64,000 nt of DNA from Alkalicoccus daliensis (GCF_900103955.1 NZ_FNIL01000009.1:1-64000); one strand, 5' to 3'; positions 41,008-50,764 are shown, counted from the first letter of the stretch. Notes: generated from the letters alone by a model not told the origin. A program made the numbers and translations.

Positions 41008-42051
41008 ATGACAATAAAAGACGTAACCGTAATTGGTGGAGGCCCGGCTGGTCTATATGCTGCATTTTACAGCGGTGTAAGAGGGCTGCAGACAAGAATC
41101 GTTGAATCACAGGCAGAACTCGGCGGTAAAGTTCGTCTTTACCCTGAAAAGATGATATGGGATGTCGGAGGGGTGCCGCCGGTTACTGGAGAAGGATTCA
41201 GAAAAAATTTAATTGCCCAGGGCCTTACCTTCGATCCTGAAGTAATGCTTCAAACGACTGTGGAAGATATTAAAAAAAGAGAAGATGGCATATTTGAAGT
41301 GATTACGGCAGAAGGAGAAAGCCTGCTGTCACGCAGCGTGGTAATCGCAGCAGGGGGAGGAATTATTACTCCGCAGCGGCTGGAAGTGGAGGGAGCCGAA
41401 CGTTTTGAAATTACGAACCTTCACTACACTGTGCAGTCTTTAAAGACATTTAAAGATAAAACAGTTCTTATCTCCGGTGGAGGGAACGCAGCAATCGACT
41501 GGGCAAACGAACTGGAAGGTATTGCGAAAAATGTTATTCTCAGCTGCCGGAATGAAACACTGAAGGCGCATGAATCTGAAGTGGAAAAATTAATGTGCTC
41601 CACGATAGACTGTCAATTTCTTACCTCTATTCAGAGACTGATTGCAGATGAGGAAGGAACGCTGATAAAGCAGGTAGAATTAAAGTGCGGAGAGGAAGCA
41701 GGCAAGATAATGGAAGTGGATCACGTACTCGTTAACCACGGATATGAACGGGAACTTGCATTTCTTAAGGAAAGTTCTCTCGGCCTGGAAATGTCGGAGC
41801 ATCAGAGAATTACTGCCGATGCAAATGGTAAAACGAATATACCGGGTATTTTCACTGCGGGGGATGTGATGGACCATGAGGGTAAATTAAATCTGCTTGC
41901 CGGCGCGTTTCAGGATGCAGCAAACGCTGTAAATGCAGTGAAAACATATCTCGAACCGGATGCAAATGCAAAAGCTATGGTATCCTCTCATAATGAGATT
42001 TTTGCAGCGAGAAATAAGCAGCTGAAAAAGCAGGCTGCTCTCTCTCACTGA
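41008..42051 (+). CDS. Ferredoxin/flavodoxin-NADP reductase-like protein (YumC/YcgT type)
   Basis: A 347-residue thioredoxin-reductase-fold flavoprotein lacking the CxxC of thioredoxin reductase: FAD site GGGPAGLYAAFYSG, NADPH site LISGGGNAAIDWA, FTAGDVMDHEGK near the C-terminus. In B. subtilis YcgT is Fur-controlled and thought to help release iron from siderophores. The Fur box shared with the siderophore operon supports the same role. ATG 41008 follows AAGGGATGA; a TTG at 41002 is less good. Confidence 0.8.
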   Translation: MTIKDVTVIGGGPAGLYAAFYSGVRGLQTRIVESQAELGGKVRLYPEKMIWDVGGVPPVTGEGFRKNLIAQGLTFDPEVMLQTTVEDIKKREDGIFEVITAEGESLLSRSVVIAAGGGIITPQRLEVEGAERFEITNLHYTVQSLKTFKDKTVLISGGGNAAIDWANELEGIAKNVILSCRNETLKAHESEVEKLMCSTIDCQFLTSIQRLIADEEGTLIKQVELKCGEEAGKIMEVDHVLVNHGYERELAFLKESSLGLEMSEHQRITADANGKTNIPGIFTAGDVMDHEGKLNLLAGAFQDAANAVNAVKTYLEPDANAKAMVSSHNEIFAARNKQLKKQAALSH

Positions 42052-42057
42052 GAATAA

Positions 42058-43251
42058 TCATTTTCTCTCCATATATTTTGCGACCGGATGGATGGCAAAA
42101 CTTTGCACCAGGAGAGAAAGAATAATGATACTGAAACTGATTGCTACTATTACTTCACTTGCGGATCCGCCAGCTTCCTGTACTTTTAAGATGAGGTAGA
42201 CGGAAATAGCTCCCTTCACACCGGAAATACTTATAAGAAATCGTTCTTTGCGGGAAGAGGAGTGCTTGGAAGGTGCAAGCATAAGGACTCCTTCTACAGT
42301 AGCCCACCGCAGCACCACCATATAGATAAACAGGATTCCTGCAAGTACCCAGTAGCTGTGAAGTAAAGACGGAGCAGCAAGAATACCGATAAAGAGAAAA
42401 AGAAGTGACAGAATCGACAGCTCCAGGATTTCCCAGAATCCATCCAGGGCCTCTCGAAAATGCGCTTCTTTTTTACTTTGATAAAAAGTGTGTGAAAGCA
42501 CCAGGCCGGCTGTCACTACAGCCAGGACTCCTGAGACGTGCACAGCCTCCGCCAGGAGAAACACAGCATAGGCCAGGACAATGCTCAGCATAATTTGATA
42601 GCTCTGTTCATGGGTGAAATGAACTGCCTGGCTAAAAAGCCACCCGCCTATGAACCCGATTGCAACACCGCCGAGAGAGACGAAGAGCAGTTCCGTCCCT
42701 GCTTCGAGAAACCCGGGAGGCTGCTGCTGGGTATACCAGCTGAGAATAAGTGTAAAAGCAACGATGCTCGTCCCATCATTTATCATAGACTCCCCCTCTA
42801 CCACAGAGGTGACGAGCTCATCATTTAAATCAGCGGAAAGAATATTCACTACAGAAACAGGGTCTGTGGGAGTAAGAATTGCCGCAATTAAAATGGCCGC
42901 CGCAAAACTTAGGGAAATAAAAAATCCTGCAGTGGCATAAATAGCGATGCCAGTCAGCAGTATTGCAGCTGCAATACCGAAAGTGCTGAGACAAATAATC
43001 ATACTTTTATACCGATTCAGCATGGAAGTTGGAAATTGATAGGCACTTACAAATAATAATGCAGGCAGCATCACATGATATATAAATTCTTCAGAAATCG
43101 CGAGCTGAGAAAATACCGGTATCACCGATAAAGCCAGGCCAATAAGTACGAGAACTGGAGGAGCAGGAAATGCTTCTTTTTTTTGATCGAGTGTATAAAC
43201 TAAGTAGCCGATGAATAATAAAATGAGATATGGATATACTTCCTGCAGCAT
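42058..43251 (-). CDS. CPA1-type Na+/H+ antiporter (NhaP-like)
   Basis: A 397-residue membrane protein with about twelve helices. ILTPTDPVSVVNIL and VVEGESMINDGTSIVAF carry the acidic residues used in cation exchange in CPA1 antiporters; GVKGAISVYLILKV near the end is also conserved. Role in sodium extrusion and pH homeostasis would suit a halophile/alkaliphile. ATG 43251 after AAAGGAGG. Solitary. Confidence 0.85.
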   Translation of the reverse strand: MLQEVYPYLILLFIGYLVYTLDQKKEAFPAPPVLVLIGLALSVIPVFSQLAISEEFIYHVMLPALLFVSAYQFPTSMLNRYKSMIICLSTFGIAAAILLTGIAIYATAGFFISLSFAAAILIAAILTPTDPVSVVNILSADLNDELVTSVVEGESMINDGTSIVAFTLILSWYTQQQPPGFLEAGTELLFVSLGGVAIGFIGGWLFSQAVHFTHEQSYQIMLSIVLAYAVFLLAEAVHVSGVLAVVTAGLVLSHTFYQSKKEAHFREALDGFWEILELSILSLLFLFIGILAAPSLLHSYWVLAGILFIYMVVLRWATVEGVLMLAPSKHSSSRKERFLISISGVKGAISVYLILKVQEAGGSASEVIVAISFSIIILSLLVQSFAIHPVAKYMERK

Positions 43252-43512
43252 AGAAATCCTCCTTTGAAAAGATATCACTTACATAGTAATACCTTTTATA
43301 GAAAAAAATAAAGCAAGAGAAATTTCCCTGGATCATGCACGCTGAATTTTCAAGTTTATTATAATTTACCAGCTGCAGCTGATGAAACCTGTTTTGTCAC
43401 TGCTTATCTGAACGGATCTTTATAAAGAAGAAACAGACTTAATTTCGCATGTTTTGACTTTACTTTTCTAAGGAATAGTAAAAGACAATAACTTTTGAAG
43501 GAGGCCGAAAAG

Positions 43513-45468
43513 ATGGGATTAAACGTAACACAAAAAATTATTAAAGATCATCTGGTCACTGGCGAAATGAATCCTGGAGAAGAAATCGGGCTAAAGATTG
43601 ATCAAACACTGACGCAGGATGCTACTGGGACGATGGTAATGCTTGAACTGGAAGCGATGGGTGTCGAACGTGCGCAGACAGAGGCATCCGCACAGTATGT
43701 GGATCATAATATGATCCAGGCAGACAGCAGAAACCCGGACGATCACTTGTTTCTGGAGAGCGCGGCGAAGAAATTCGGGCTGCACTTCAGTGCTGCCGGC
43801 AACGGCGTCAGTCATCCTGTTCATATGCAGCGCCTGGCTAAGCCCGGGCAGACATTATTAGGTTCAGACAGCCATACATGTGCAAATGGATGTATGGGCA
43901 TGCTTGCGATGGGAGCAGGAGGCATTGATGTAGCACAGGCGATTGCAGGGGAACCCTTTAATGTAAAGATGCCGAAAGTATGGGGGATTTACTTAACTGG
44001 AAATTTACCTGACTGGGTAAGTGCAAAAGATGTCATCCTGGAACTGCTGCGCCGGCATGATGTTAAAGGCGGTGTAGGAACGGTAATGGAATACTATGGT
44101 CCAGGCCTTGAAAATCTCAGTGCAATGGACCGGCACGTGATCGCAAATATGGGAGCAGAGCTTGGTGCTACAGGAACCGTTTTTCCATCTGATGAAGAAA
44201 TTAAACGGTTTCTGAAAAGTCAAAAGCGCGAAGAAGACTGGATTGAACTGAAAGCGGATGAAGATGCAGTTTATGATTTCGAAGAAACTGTGAATCTCTC
44301 TGAATTGGAGCCTTTAATCGCAAAACCTTCCAGTCCCGGCAACGTAGTGCCTGTGACAGAAGTGGAAGGAGAGGAAATATATCAATCTTATATTGGTTCC
44401 TCAGCGAATCCGGGGTATCGTGACTTTGCAGTAGCAGCAGAAATTGTAAAAGGGAAAGCAATTGCTGCCGGTACTTCATTTGATATTAACCCAACCTCAA
44501 GACAGATGCTTGCAGATCTAGTGGCAGATGGACATGTAGCCAGTCTGCTCGCTGCTGGAGGAAGACTGCACCAGGCAGGCTGTAACGGCTGTATTGGTAT
44601 GGGGCAGGCGCCTGCTACCGGAAGGAACAGCCTTCGTACGACGCCGCGTAACTTTCCCGGCAGGTCCGGAACGAAAGAAGACAGTGTTTTCCTGTGCAGT
44701 CCTGAAACTGCAGCAGCTTCTGCGTTAACAGGAAAAATTACAGATCCGCGTACTTTGGAAATGCCTTATCCGAAAGTGAAAGATCCTGATGAGCCAAAGC
44801 TGGACTTTAAGCTTCTTACAGATCCTCTGCCACTCGAAGAAGCTAAAAAGATAGAACTGCAGCGCGGACCAAATATTGCAGCGATTCCAGAAATGGAAAA
44901 GCTGCCTGATGAATTAAAAGTTCCGGTAATCTTAAAGCTGGGAGATAATGTGTCTACTGATGACATTCTTGCCGGCGGATCCCGTGTACTTCCTTTCCGC
45001 AGTAATCTGCCGGAAATCAGTAAGTTTTCTTTTGAAATGCTGGATGAAACATATTATGACCGGACAAAAGAAATGGAATATGAGCAGGGGCATGCAATTA
45101 TCGGCGGGGTAAACTATGGCCAGGGTTCCAGCCGGGAACATGCAGCACTTGCTCCGAGGTTTCTGGGGCTGCGTATAGTCATCGTTAAGGACTTCGCAAG
45201 GATTCATTGGCAGAACCTTGTAAACTTTGGTGTTTTACCTCTTACTTTTAAAAATGAAGCAGACTACGATGATTTACAGCTGGGTGATGTTATCGAAGTA
45301 ACAGATATCAGAAATTCACTCGAAAAAGGAAATGATATTCCAGCTTATATTGCAAAGAAAGATAAAAAGATGGAACTGGAACACGCTTTATCGAAACGCC
45401 AGGTGGAAGTTCTCGTTGAAGGGGGACTCATCAACTGGATTAAAGAAGGAAAGAAAAAATTACAGTAA
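43513..45468 (+). CDS. Aconitate hydratase of the short (Clostridium/archaeal) type
   Basis: A 651-residue [4Fe-4S] hydro-lyase. Cluster cysteines lie in GSDSHTCANG and GCNGCIG. The C-terminal swivel domain has GDNVSTDDILAGG and NYGQGSSREHAAL, typical of aconitase/IPM isomerase. Bacillus CitB is about 909 residues; this is the ~650-residue form found in clostridia and archaea, so it may be a second aconitase or a homoaconitase-like enzyme. ATG 43513 after GAAGGAGG. Followed by a terminator. Confidence 0.85.
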   Translation: MGLNVTQKIIKDHLVTGEMNPGEEIGLKIDQTLTQDATGTMVMLELEAMGVERAQTEASAQYVDHNMIQADSRNPDDHLFLESAAKKFGLHFSAAGNGVSHPVHMQRLAKPGQTLLGSDSHTCANGCMGMLAMGAGGIDVAQAIAGEPFNVKMPKVWGIYLTGNLPDWVSAKDVILELLRRHDVKGGVGTVMEYYGPGLENLSAMDRHVIANMGAELGATGTVFPSDEEIKRFLKSQKREEDWIELKADEDAVYDFEETVNLSELEPLIAKPSSPGNVVPVTEVEGEEIYQSYIGSSANPGYRDFAVAAEIVKGKAIAAGTSFDINPTSRQMLADLVADGHVASLLAAGGRLHQAGCNGCIGMGQAPATGRNSLRTTPRNFPGRSGTKEDSVFLCSPETAAASALTGKITDPRTLEMPYPKVKDPDEPKLDFKLLTDPLPLEEAKKIELQRGPNIAAIPEMEKLPDELKVPVILKLGDNVSTDDILAGGSRVLPFRSNLPEISKFSFEMLDETYYDRTKEMEYEQGHAIIGGVNYGQGSSREHAALAPRFLGLRIVIVKDFARIHWQNLVNFGVLPLTFKNEADYDDLQLGDVIEVTDIRNSLEKGNDIPAYIAKKDKKMELEHALSKRQVEVLVEGGLINWIKEGKKKLQ

Positions 45469-45485
45469 ATAGTCTATTGAATAAA

Positions 45486-45516
45486 GAAAGCAGAGAGCAA
45501 AAGGCTCTCTGCTTTT
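45486..45516 (+). terminator. Terminator of the aconitase gene and left arm of a 31-bp direct repeat
   Basis: AAAGCAGAGAGC (45487-45498) pairs with GCTCTCTGCTTT (45504-45515) around a 5-base loop. The same 31 bases recur, with one mismatch in the loop, at 46053-46083, directly flanking the family-A element. Confidence 0.85.
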
Positions 45517-46052
45517 CAGGCTGTGGAATAAGTTTTTTTCTGTATAAATATGTGCTGCTATGCTTTTGTCTCCGAAGGTTCGCTTTCCGAAGGGAACCCT
45601 CTCCGCGAACCTGCCTTCTTAAAAGAGGAGTATGGCTTCACGCAGCCAAATTACTGAAAAGCAAAGAGCTCTTTCCAGTAATATCAAGATCATTGGCTGG
45701 TTTCGCGCATGCTTACTATATCTTCCTAGTAAGAAGACCTGGGAAGATATAAGAATCGTTCAAATCCTCCAGGTATCGACTCTTCTGCCACTGCAGTATG
45801 ATTAAGGGAGGCAATGGTTTTATACGAAACCGCAGAGCTACGAACACTTTTTCTTCGGAAATAACTTTTCTCCATAGCGCCCGGCGGTGACGCCAGTGGG
45901 ATTAAGCGCAGTCTGAAGATCCTTTGTAATGCCGGCAGGCATTGCAAATAGCTGAAGACTAGCCCCACGGCAAGCTTCCGCCGGAAAGCGGAGGAGAACC
46001 TATACACAGCAAATCATAAAAATACAAAAGTTCTTACTTTATAAACACGCTG
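45517..46052 (-). mobile_element. Non-autonomous terminator-adjacent element, family A (copy 2, 536 bp)
   Basis: Homologous to 7389-7914 in inverse orientation. Read on the minus strand it begins CAGCGTGTTTATAAAG; its other end is CAGGCTGTGGAATAAG. Inside: GGATCTTCAGACTGCGCTT, CGCTATGGAGAA, GCATGCGCGAAACCAGCCAA and the AAGAAGGCAGGTTCGCGGAG module. No ORF with a ribosome site. It is bounded exactly by a 31-bp direct duplication of a whole terminator hairpin, strong evidence of transposition. Confidence 0.8.
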
Positions 46053-46083
46053 GAAAGCAGAGAGCAAGAGGCTCTCTGCTTTT
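46053..46083. repeat. Right arm of 31-bp target duplication (terminator hairpin copy)
   Basis: Differs from 45486-45516 by one loop base. It lies between the element and the GltS-like gene and can also form a terminator hairpin. Confidence 0.75.
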
Positions 46084-46163
46084 TGTCTACTTTTATTTTA
46101 ATGATATGGCCCTGCCTATTATCCGGGCAGGAGCTTTAAACAAAACAGCGCACAGCAGCTTGT

Positions 46164-47570
46164 TTACTTTTTCCCGAAATAGAAGATACCGAAGATCAGC
46201 CAGAAAAGCGTCATCAGTACAGATCCAATTAAGAAAGGTACCGCACCAAACTGAAAGATTAAGGGCATTGCCGCAGCTGTAACCAGGCCACCGCCCACGA
46301 AAGGCTCAAACAAAATTTGTTTATATCCGAAACCTTCCATCGCTGGAGATTCGTTGTTCGGGTCTGCTACTTTCATCAGCAATAAACCGGTTGCCGCAAT
46401 ACCTGTTGCCTGCCCAAAGTCACCTAAGCCCCTTTCAAACCAATAGGTGGGTATCATTTTGGGAGCCAGGATAAGAAAAGCAAAAACGTTCCATACAATA
46501 CCTACCGCTGCCAGCAGTAAGAATGCAGCCAGATTATCTCCGATAACTGCAATGGAAATGGTAGCCAGCGCACTGACAATCAAAATATCCAGCGATAAGC
46601 CGCCAATACGGTTAATAGTTTTCCGGTCAATTACTTTAAACCGGTCATACCGGTCAGAAAACAGCTGCACGATAATCCCCCCGATCATAGCAAGCGGAAA
46701 CAGCGGAACATATTCGAATAGATAAACATCGGTTGCTGCACCGTAGGTTACTTCTTCCAGCCATACGAGCGCTTCCAGCAGCAAGAAACCTATCCCTATC
46801 GCAAGTCCAACGTAAGCCAGATGGAGAGAAAATGGATCTACAGACTCCGGCCGGGTAGTCATATCAGCACTCGCATCTCTGTTATGCAGCTCAACAATAC
46901 CGCTTCTCCCCTGATCAGATAAAGAAGCTTTACCCCCGACGAATTTTGCAGTGCCCCTGCGTGCCCCTATGTTAATTAAAATAATACCGATAATAACACC
47001 GCTTAAAATACCAATCGTAGCAAGCCCCACGGAAAGATCATAGCCTTCTGCAAAACCGAGATCATTAAAAGTGTCTCCTAATCCGGCTGCAGTACCGTGT
47101 CCCCCGACAAAACTTATTTCAATAAGCGCCCCTGCCAATGGATTAGTACCGAAAAAGGGAGTAAGTATGAGAATAACAAGCAGCAGCCCAAAGACATACT
47201 GCCCAAAGGAAACCATCTGCCCCATAGCAAGCTGCGGTCCTCCAATAATCCACACTTTTTTTAAGCTGGGAAGAGTAGTTCCCAGAAATAAAGAAGCGAA
47301 TACGATATTAATAAATAATCCAGGGAGAGCTGCCCATACCTCTATAATAAAATCAGGCAGCAGCCCCTGTGCCAATGGATGATCTGGTGCAAAAGCAGCA
47401 ACAATACTGCCAAGTACTTCCGGTCCTACCAATAAAGCAATCATTCCTGCAATAATTGAAGAAGGTAAAAATAATTTCTGCAGCAATCTGGAGTAAACAC
47501 GAATCCATTTTCCGATGATGATAAATACACCTAAAATAACAAATGCCAGGCCTACTTCATTAGGGCTCAT
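46164..47570 (-). CDS. GltS-type sodium:glutamate symporter
   Basis: A 468-residue inner-membrane transporter. Features of the ESS family: LLQKLFLPSSIIAGMIALLVGPEVLG near the N-terminus, SFVGGHGTAAGLGDTFNDLGF in one half and a related FERGLGDFGQATGIAATGLLLMK in the other, as inverted-repeat signature motifs. Longer than E. coli GltS (401) because of an internal polar loop. Na+-driven glutamate uptake would fit osmotic adaptation. Substrate inferred from family only. Confidence 0.85.
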   Translation of the reverse strand: MSPNEVGLAFVILGVFIIIGKWIRVYSRLLQKLFLPSSIIAGMIALLVGPEVLGSIVAAFAPDHPLAQGLLPDFIIEVWAALPGLFINIVFASLFLGTTLPSLKKVWIIGGPQLAMGQMVSFGQYVFGLLLVILILTPFFGTNPLAGALIEISFVGGHGTAAGLGDTFNDLGFAEGYDLSVGLATIGILSGVIIGIILINIGARRGTAKFVGGKASLSDQGRSGIVELHNRDASADMTTRPESVDPFSLHLAYVGLAIGIGFLLLEALVWLEEVTYGAATDVYLFEYVPLFPLAMIGGIIVQLFSDRYDRFKVIDRKTINRIGGLSLDILIVSALATISIAVIGDNLAAFLLLAAVGIVWNVFAFLILAPKMIPTYWFERGLGDFGQATGIAATGLLLMKVADPNNESPAMEGFGYKQILFEPFVGGGLVTAAAMPLIFQFGAVPFLIGSVLMTLFWLIFGIFYFGKK

Positions 47571-47718
47571 AAGATTGTTTCTCCTCTCTTAGAAAGTAAA
47601 TACTGTTAATATCAACCAAATACCCTTTCCTTCAAGAAATTCTCCCAAAATATACTATAATAATGTGTAAAAAATTAGTGGGGTTGAGGCAATTTCATAA
47701 TAAAAAATCAGATAATTT
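47571..47718. other. Intergenic region upstream of the symporter
   Basis: AT-rich sequence with a TATAATAATG-like stretch around 47657; nothing else recognisable. Confidence 0.35.
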
Positions 47719-47883
47719 AAAACGAACAATAGAGGGTCCCTTCGTTATAGACGGATGCTTTCCCGAGGGCTTGTCTTCAGCTAAATAGGACGATAAAAAC
47801 CTTCGTCCTATTGGATCTTCAGACAGCGCTGATCCTCCGGGAGTCACCGTCTGTTACTACGGAATACCTATTAAAAACGAACA
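47719..47883 (+). mobile_element. Foldback element, family D, with 10-bp direct repeats
   Basis: AAAACGAACA occurs at 47719-47728 and at 47874-47883, flanking a 145-base palindrome-rich body whose ends are imperfect inverted repeats (ATAG ... AGACGG ... CCCG-AGG from both sides). An inner hairpin is AGGACGA ... TCGTCCT. No ORF. Typical of a miniature inverted-repeat element with a target duplication. Confidence 0.6.
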
Positions 47884-48184
47884 TTAAATGTTTATTGTCA
47901 ATGAACGTTCGTCAATTCTCCTTGAAAATGTAATTATGAAATTGGCTCGGGTTATATAAACAAAGTCCTCCTGCCAATTGCGCCGCAAAATAAAGTCTGG
48001 CAGAGGAAGCAAGGCTGTTAAAAAAGTGATTAGCACTCGGCAGAGTCGAAGCCTTAACTGATGCCACGATGAAGTACAATCAATGACGAACGCTGCTGCA
48101 GAAGCACACTCACGTGTGATAGAAGTAAAGAAGGGGAACATACTTAAGAAAAGCGCAGAAATTATAGACGGGGGGATTTCGAAA

Positions 48185-48364
48185 ATGAATTATTTCCGCT
48201 GGCTTTGGATGATATCAGGAGTGCTGACACTTGGAGCAGGAATAGCCGCTGTGATAAATGAGGATGCTTTTTTTGGCACTCTCGTAGTAATTGGAGTTTT
48301 ATGCACAGCAATTTCCTTTTATTTAGATCGGAGTATTACTAAAGGAAAAGAAACAAATAAATGA
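48185..48364 (+). CDS. Small two-helix membrane protein, 59 residues
   Basis: MNYFRWLWMISGVLTLGAGI and DAFFGTLVVIGVLCTAISFYL form two membrane helices, followed by a basic tail. Ribosome site GGGGGGATTTC precedes the ATG at 48185; an earlier in-frame ATG at 48083 has none. Unknown function; between a family-D element and a lipoprotein gene. Confidence 0.6.
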   Translation: MNYFRWLWMISGVLTLGAGIAAVINEDAFFGTLVVIGVLCTAISFYLDRSITKGKETNK

Positions 48365-48644
48365 TTATTCAACTTTGAAAGTGGGCTGCAGGAATTTATC
48401 AAGCTGTCTACAAAGAGGGATGTACAGCGACATACAGTAAGATAATGGGAATAAAATTATTTTAGAAACAGTAGGAATTCTCATAGATTTTCAGCAAAAA
48501 TTTATATGGAATTAACAAACCTTAGTAACTGTATATATTGCATTTCATACTTTTTTACATTTTTTTAGATTTTAAATGGATTTTTTCACCCAATTTTATG
48601 TCTATAATTATAGTGGAAAAATAATTCAGAAAAGGGTGTATTAA

Positions 48645-49376
48645 ATGAAAAAATCAGCTTTAACAATTGCAGCACTGGCTGTCGTGCCAATGGCGCTGGC
48701 AGCCTGCTCTCCCGAAAATGAAGAAAATAACAATACCGGAGAAAACGTCAACGAGCAGAACGAAAACGCTGCTGAAGAAAATGCAGCTAACACAGAAGAT
48801 ACGAACGCTGAGAATGAGAACAGCAATGAGGAAGAAGCGGGGGGAGAAGCAGAAGACCTGGCTGCTGAATACGATCTTGAACTCACAACCGAAGAGGGAG
48901 ATGGAAGTGCTCCGGAAATTTCCCAGGAAGAATTGGAAGAAGTATTCATGATGATATCCAATCTGCAGGAAGGGGCAGTCCTCCCGTTTGAAGAATCTCC
49001 ACAGGCAGGTGAAATTGAAGAATCAGGGGAAGCAGAGGGGCATTATCTTATTCCCGGAACAGAAGAAAGCAGTGCTGATCCAAGGATGACGGTAAGTTTC
49101 TCTTATGAAATGGGAGGAGATCTGGAAGACGAATCCCGTGTACCGTCCTTTGAAGGAGTAGACAATGCAGAAACGAATTTTGAAGGTCCGGACTATCTGA
49201 CCTGGAATGAATCCAGTGTAGAAACTGAAATCACACGAGCAGACACAGCAGTTGAATTTACTGCAGCAGGTGAATGGATGCTGGAAGCAGAATATGAAGG
49301 TGAAACTATCACACTGAATGAGCCGAGCGAATGGATCGCTGAGTACGGAGCAAGCACACTTGCCGGGATAGAATAA
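48645..49376 (+). CDS. Acidic lipoprotein of unknown function
   Basis: A 243-residue secreted lipoprotein: signal peptide MKKSALTIAALAVVPMALAAC with lipobox LAAC, then a ~50-residue Asn/Glu-rich linker, then a beta-rich domain (ELTTEEGDGSAPEISQEELEEVFMM to the C-terminus TLNEPSEWIAEYGAS). No family recognised. Its organisation parallels that of the YusW-like lipoprotein at 9443. Very acidic throughout. Ends with a terminator. Confidence 0.7.
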   Translation: MKKSALTIAALAVVPMALAACSPENEENNNTGENVNEQNENAAEENAANTEDTNAENENSNEEEAGGEAEDLAAEYDLELTTEEGDGSAPEISQEELEEVFMMISNLQEGAVLPFEESPQAGEIEESGEAEGHYLIPGTEESSADPRMTVSFSYEMGGDLEDESRVPSFEGVDNAETNFEGPDYLTWNESSVETEITRADTAVEFTAAGEWMLEAEYEGETITLNEPSEWIAEYGASTLAGIE

Positions 49377-49381
49377 ATGAT

Positions 49382-49427
49382 AATAAGGAGAGTCAGAAGA
49401 TAATTCTTCTGTCTCTCCTTATTTTTT
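49382..49427 (+). terminator. Rho-independent terminator
   Basis: AATAAGGAGAG pairs with CTCTCCTTATT with an inner CAGAAGA/TCTTCTG extension and a T-run. Confidence 0.88.
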
Positions 49428-49462
49428 GGGGGAAGCTCTGTATATGAAGTCTTTAGGCGCAG

Positions 49463-49858
49463 TTATACACCGGTATCGCTCGCCTGACGGGTGAACCTCA
49501 TTAAATTCCCCTGCAGCATTTGCAGCAGTTCGCTGGTATCATTGACATCATCAATATGCATCACTACTTCTCCAGCTTCAAATAAAATAAGGCATGGGAG
49601 TGACTCAGCTTCAAAATGTAACGGGACCTCCGGATGGTCTGAAGCTGCAACTACATGCGTTTTCAGCAGCTTGGAGGAGCTGATATCAATAAGCGCATTG
49701 AAATATGGATGGTTGTTTTCGTCTTCAGTTTCTTCTATAAGTACAATAGCATGAAGTGAATCTTCATTTGTAAGTTCTGGAATAATTTCATATATATCTG
49801 CTGACTTACAGCCGAAGGAAACAGCTGCTAAAAAAATTAGAAGTATTAAAATTCTCAT
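49463..49858 (-). CDS. Thioredoxin-fold-like lipoprotein
   Basis: A 131-residue lipoprotein: MRILILLIFLAAVSFGC gives the signal peptide and lipobox. The mature part has ALIDISSSKL, then LPCLILFEAGEVVMHIDDVNDTSELLQML, which resembles the cis-proline strand and last helix of thioredoxins, but no CxxC is present, so it is probably redox-inactive. ATG 49858 follows GAAAGGTTGAG; the ATG at 49897 would place the lipobox too far inside. Function unknown. Confidence 0.6.
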   Translation of the reverse strand: MRILILLIFLAAVSFGCKSADIYEIIPELTNEDSLHAIVLIEETEDENNHPYFNALIDISSSKLLKTHVVAASDHPEVPLHFEAESLPCLILFEAGEVVMHIDDVNDTSELLQMLQGNLMRFTRQASDTGV

Positions 49859-50104
49859 GTGTCTCAACCTTTCCACGTTCTCTCTAATGTCTATCATAAG
49901 ATGAAAAAGATAAAAATATGCAAAAGTTACCTAATAATAATATAATTGTCATATTTCTGATAAATACAAAGATTTCTTTCATCAGTATGTAACATGATAA
50001 CCGTCTTTAACGTATAAGTTATCGTACAGCAATTCATTTGTTAATATGGAAAAGAACTATAAATCCAACACTTTAAAAATAAGCAGACAAAAAGAGGGGA
50101 ATTA

Positions 50105-50764
50105 ATGAAAAAGTTAATATACATGAGCAGTGGCGTAACCTTCGTACTTGCAATCGCAGCAATTTTTTTCGTGCTGCTGTATGCAATGTCCGTATACACT
50201 TCTGATAATGAAGTAGAAGAAGAGCTCCCTGTAGAGGAGGAAAGAGAAATATATATTGCACAGGAGGAGGTGCCGCAGGAATTTATTGATGTATACCAGG
50301 AAGCGGAAGCAGAATATGATGTTCCCTGGGAGCTCCTTGCTGCCCTTCACCGGGTGGAAACAATATTTTCTACCATGGATCCCCTTATAAGTCCGGCAGG
50401 TGCGGAGGGACATCTCCAGTTTATGCCCTGCACCTGGACTGGATGGGGGCATCCGACCTGTGGAGAGTTAGGATTGGGAGACATTCCGGAAGAAGAAAAA
50501 ACAGACCCGGAAGCAATTGAGCGATACGGCGGATACGGTGTGGATGCTTCGGGAAGCGGAGAAGCAGATCCTTTTGATATAGAAGATGCTGTTTTCAGTG
50601 CGGCAAATTATCTTGCACTTGCCGGTGCAGCTGATGGAGATCTCGAAGGGGCTGTCTATGATTACAATCGAGCAGACTGGTATGTGGAAGATGTGCTCGC
50701 TTATATGAGAGCTTACGAAGCTGGGTATGAATTATTTGATCTGGAAGAAAGACAGGAAGGATAA
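50105..50764 (+). CDS. Membrane-anchored lytic-transglycosylase-like protein
   Basis: A 219-residue protein with an N-terminal anchor (YMSSGVTFVLAIAAIFFVLL) and an SLT/lysozyme-like domain. Signature: DVPWELLAALHRVETIF (catalytic Glu), GHLQFMPCTWTGWGHPTCGE and AVFSAANYLALAGA with the final YDYNRADWYVEDVLAY. It resembles the muramidase half of CwlT, active on peptidoglycan outside the membrane. ATG after AAGAGGGG. Followed by a weak hairpin. Confidence 0.82.
   Translation: MKKLIYMSSGVTFVLAIAAIFFVLLYAMSVYTSDNEVEEELPVEEEREIYIAQEEVPQEFIDVYQEAEAEYDVPWELLAALHRVETIFSTMDPLISPAGAEGHLQFMPCTWTGWGHPTCGELGLGDIPEEEKTDPEAIERYGGYGVDASGSGEADPFDIEDAVFSAANYLALAGAADGDLEGAVYDYNRADWYVEDVLAYMRAYEAGYELFDLEERQEG

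Noticed and set aside
47884-48141. 85-codon open frame on the minus strand
   Set aside because: No ribosome site and no protein-like composition; overlaps the region upstream of the small membrane gene.
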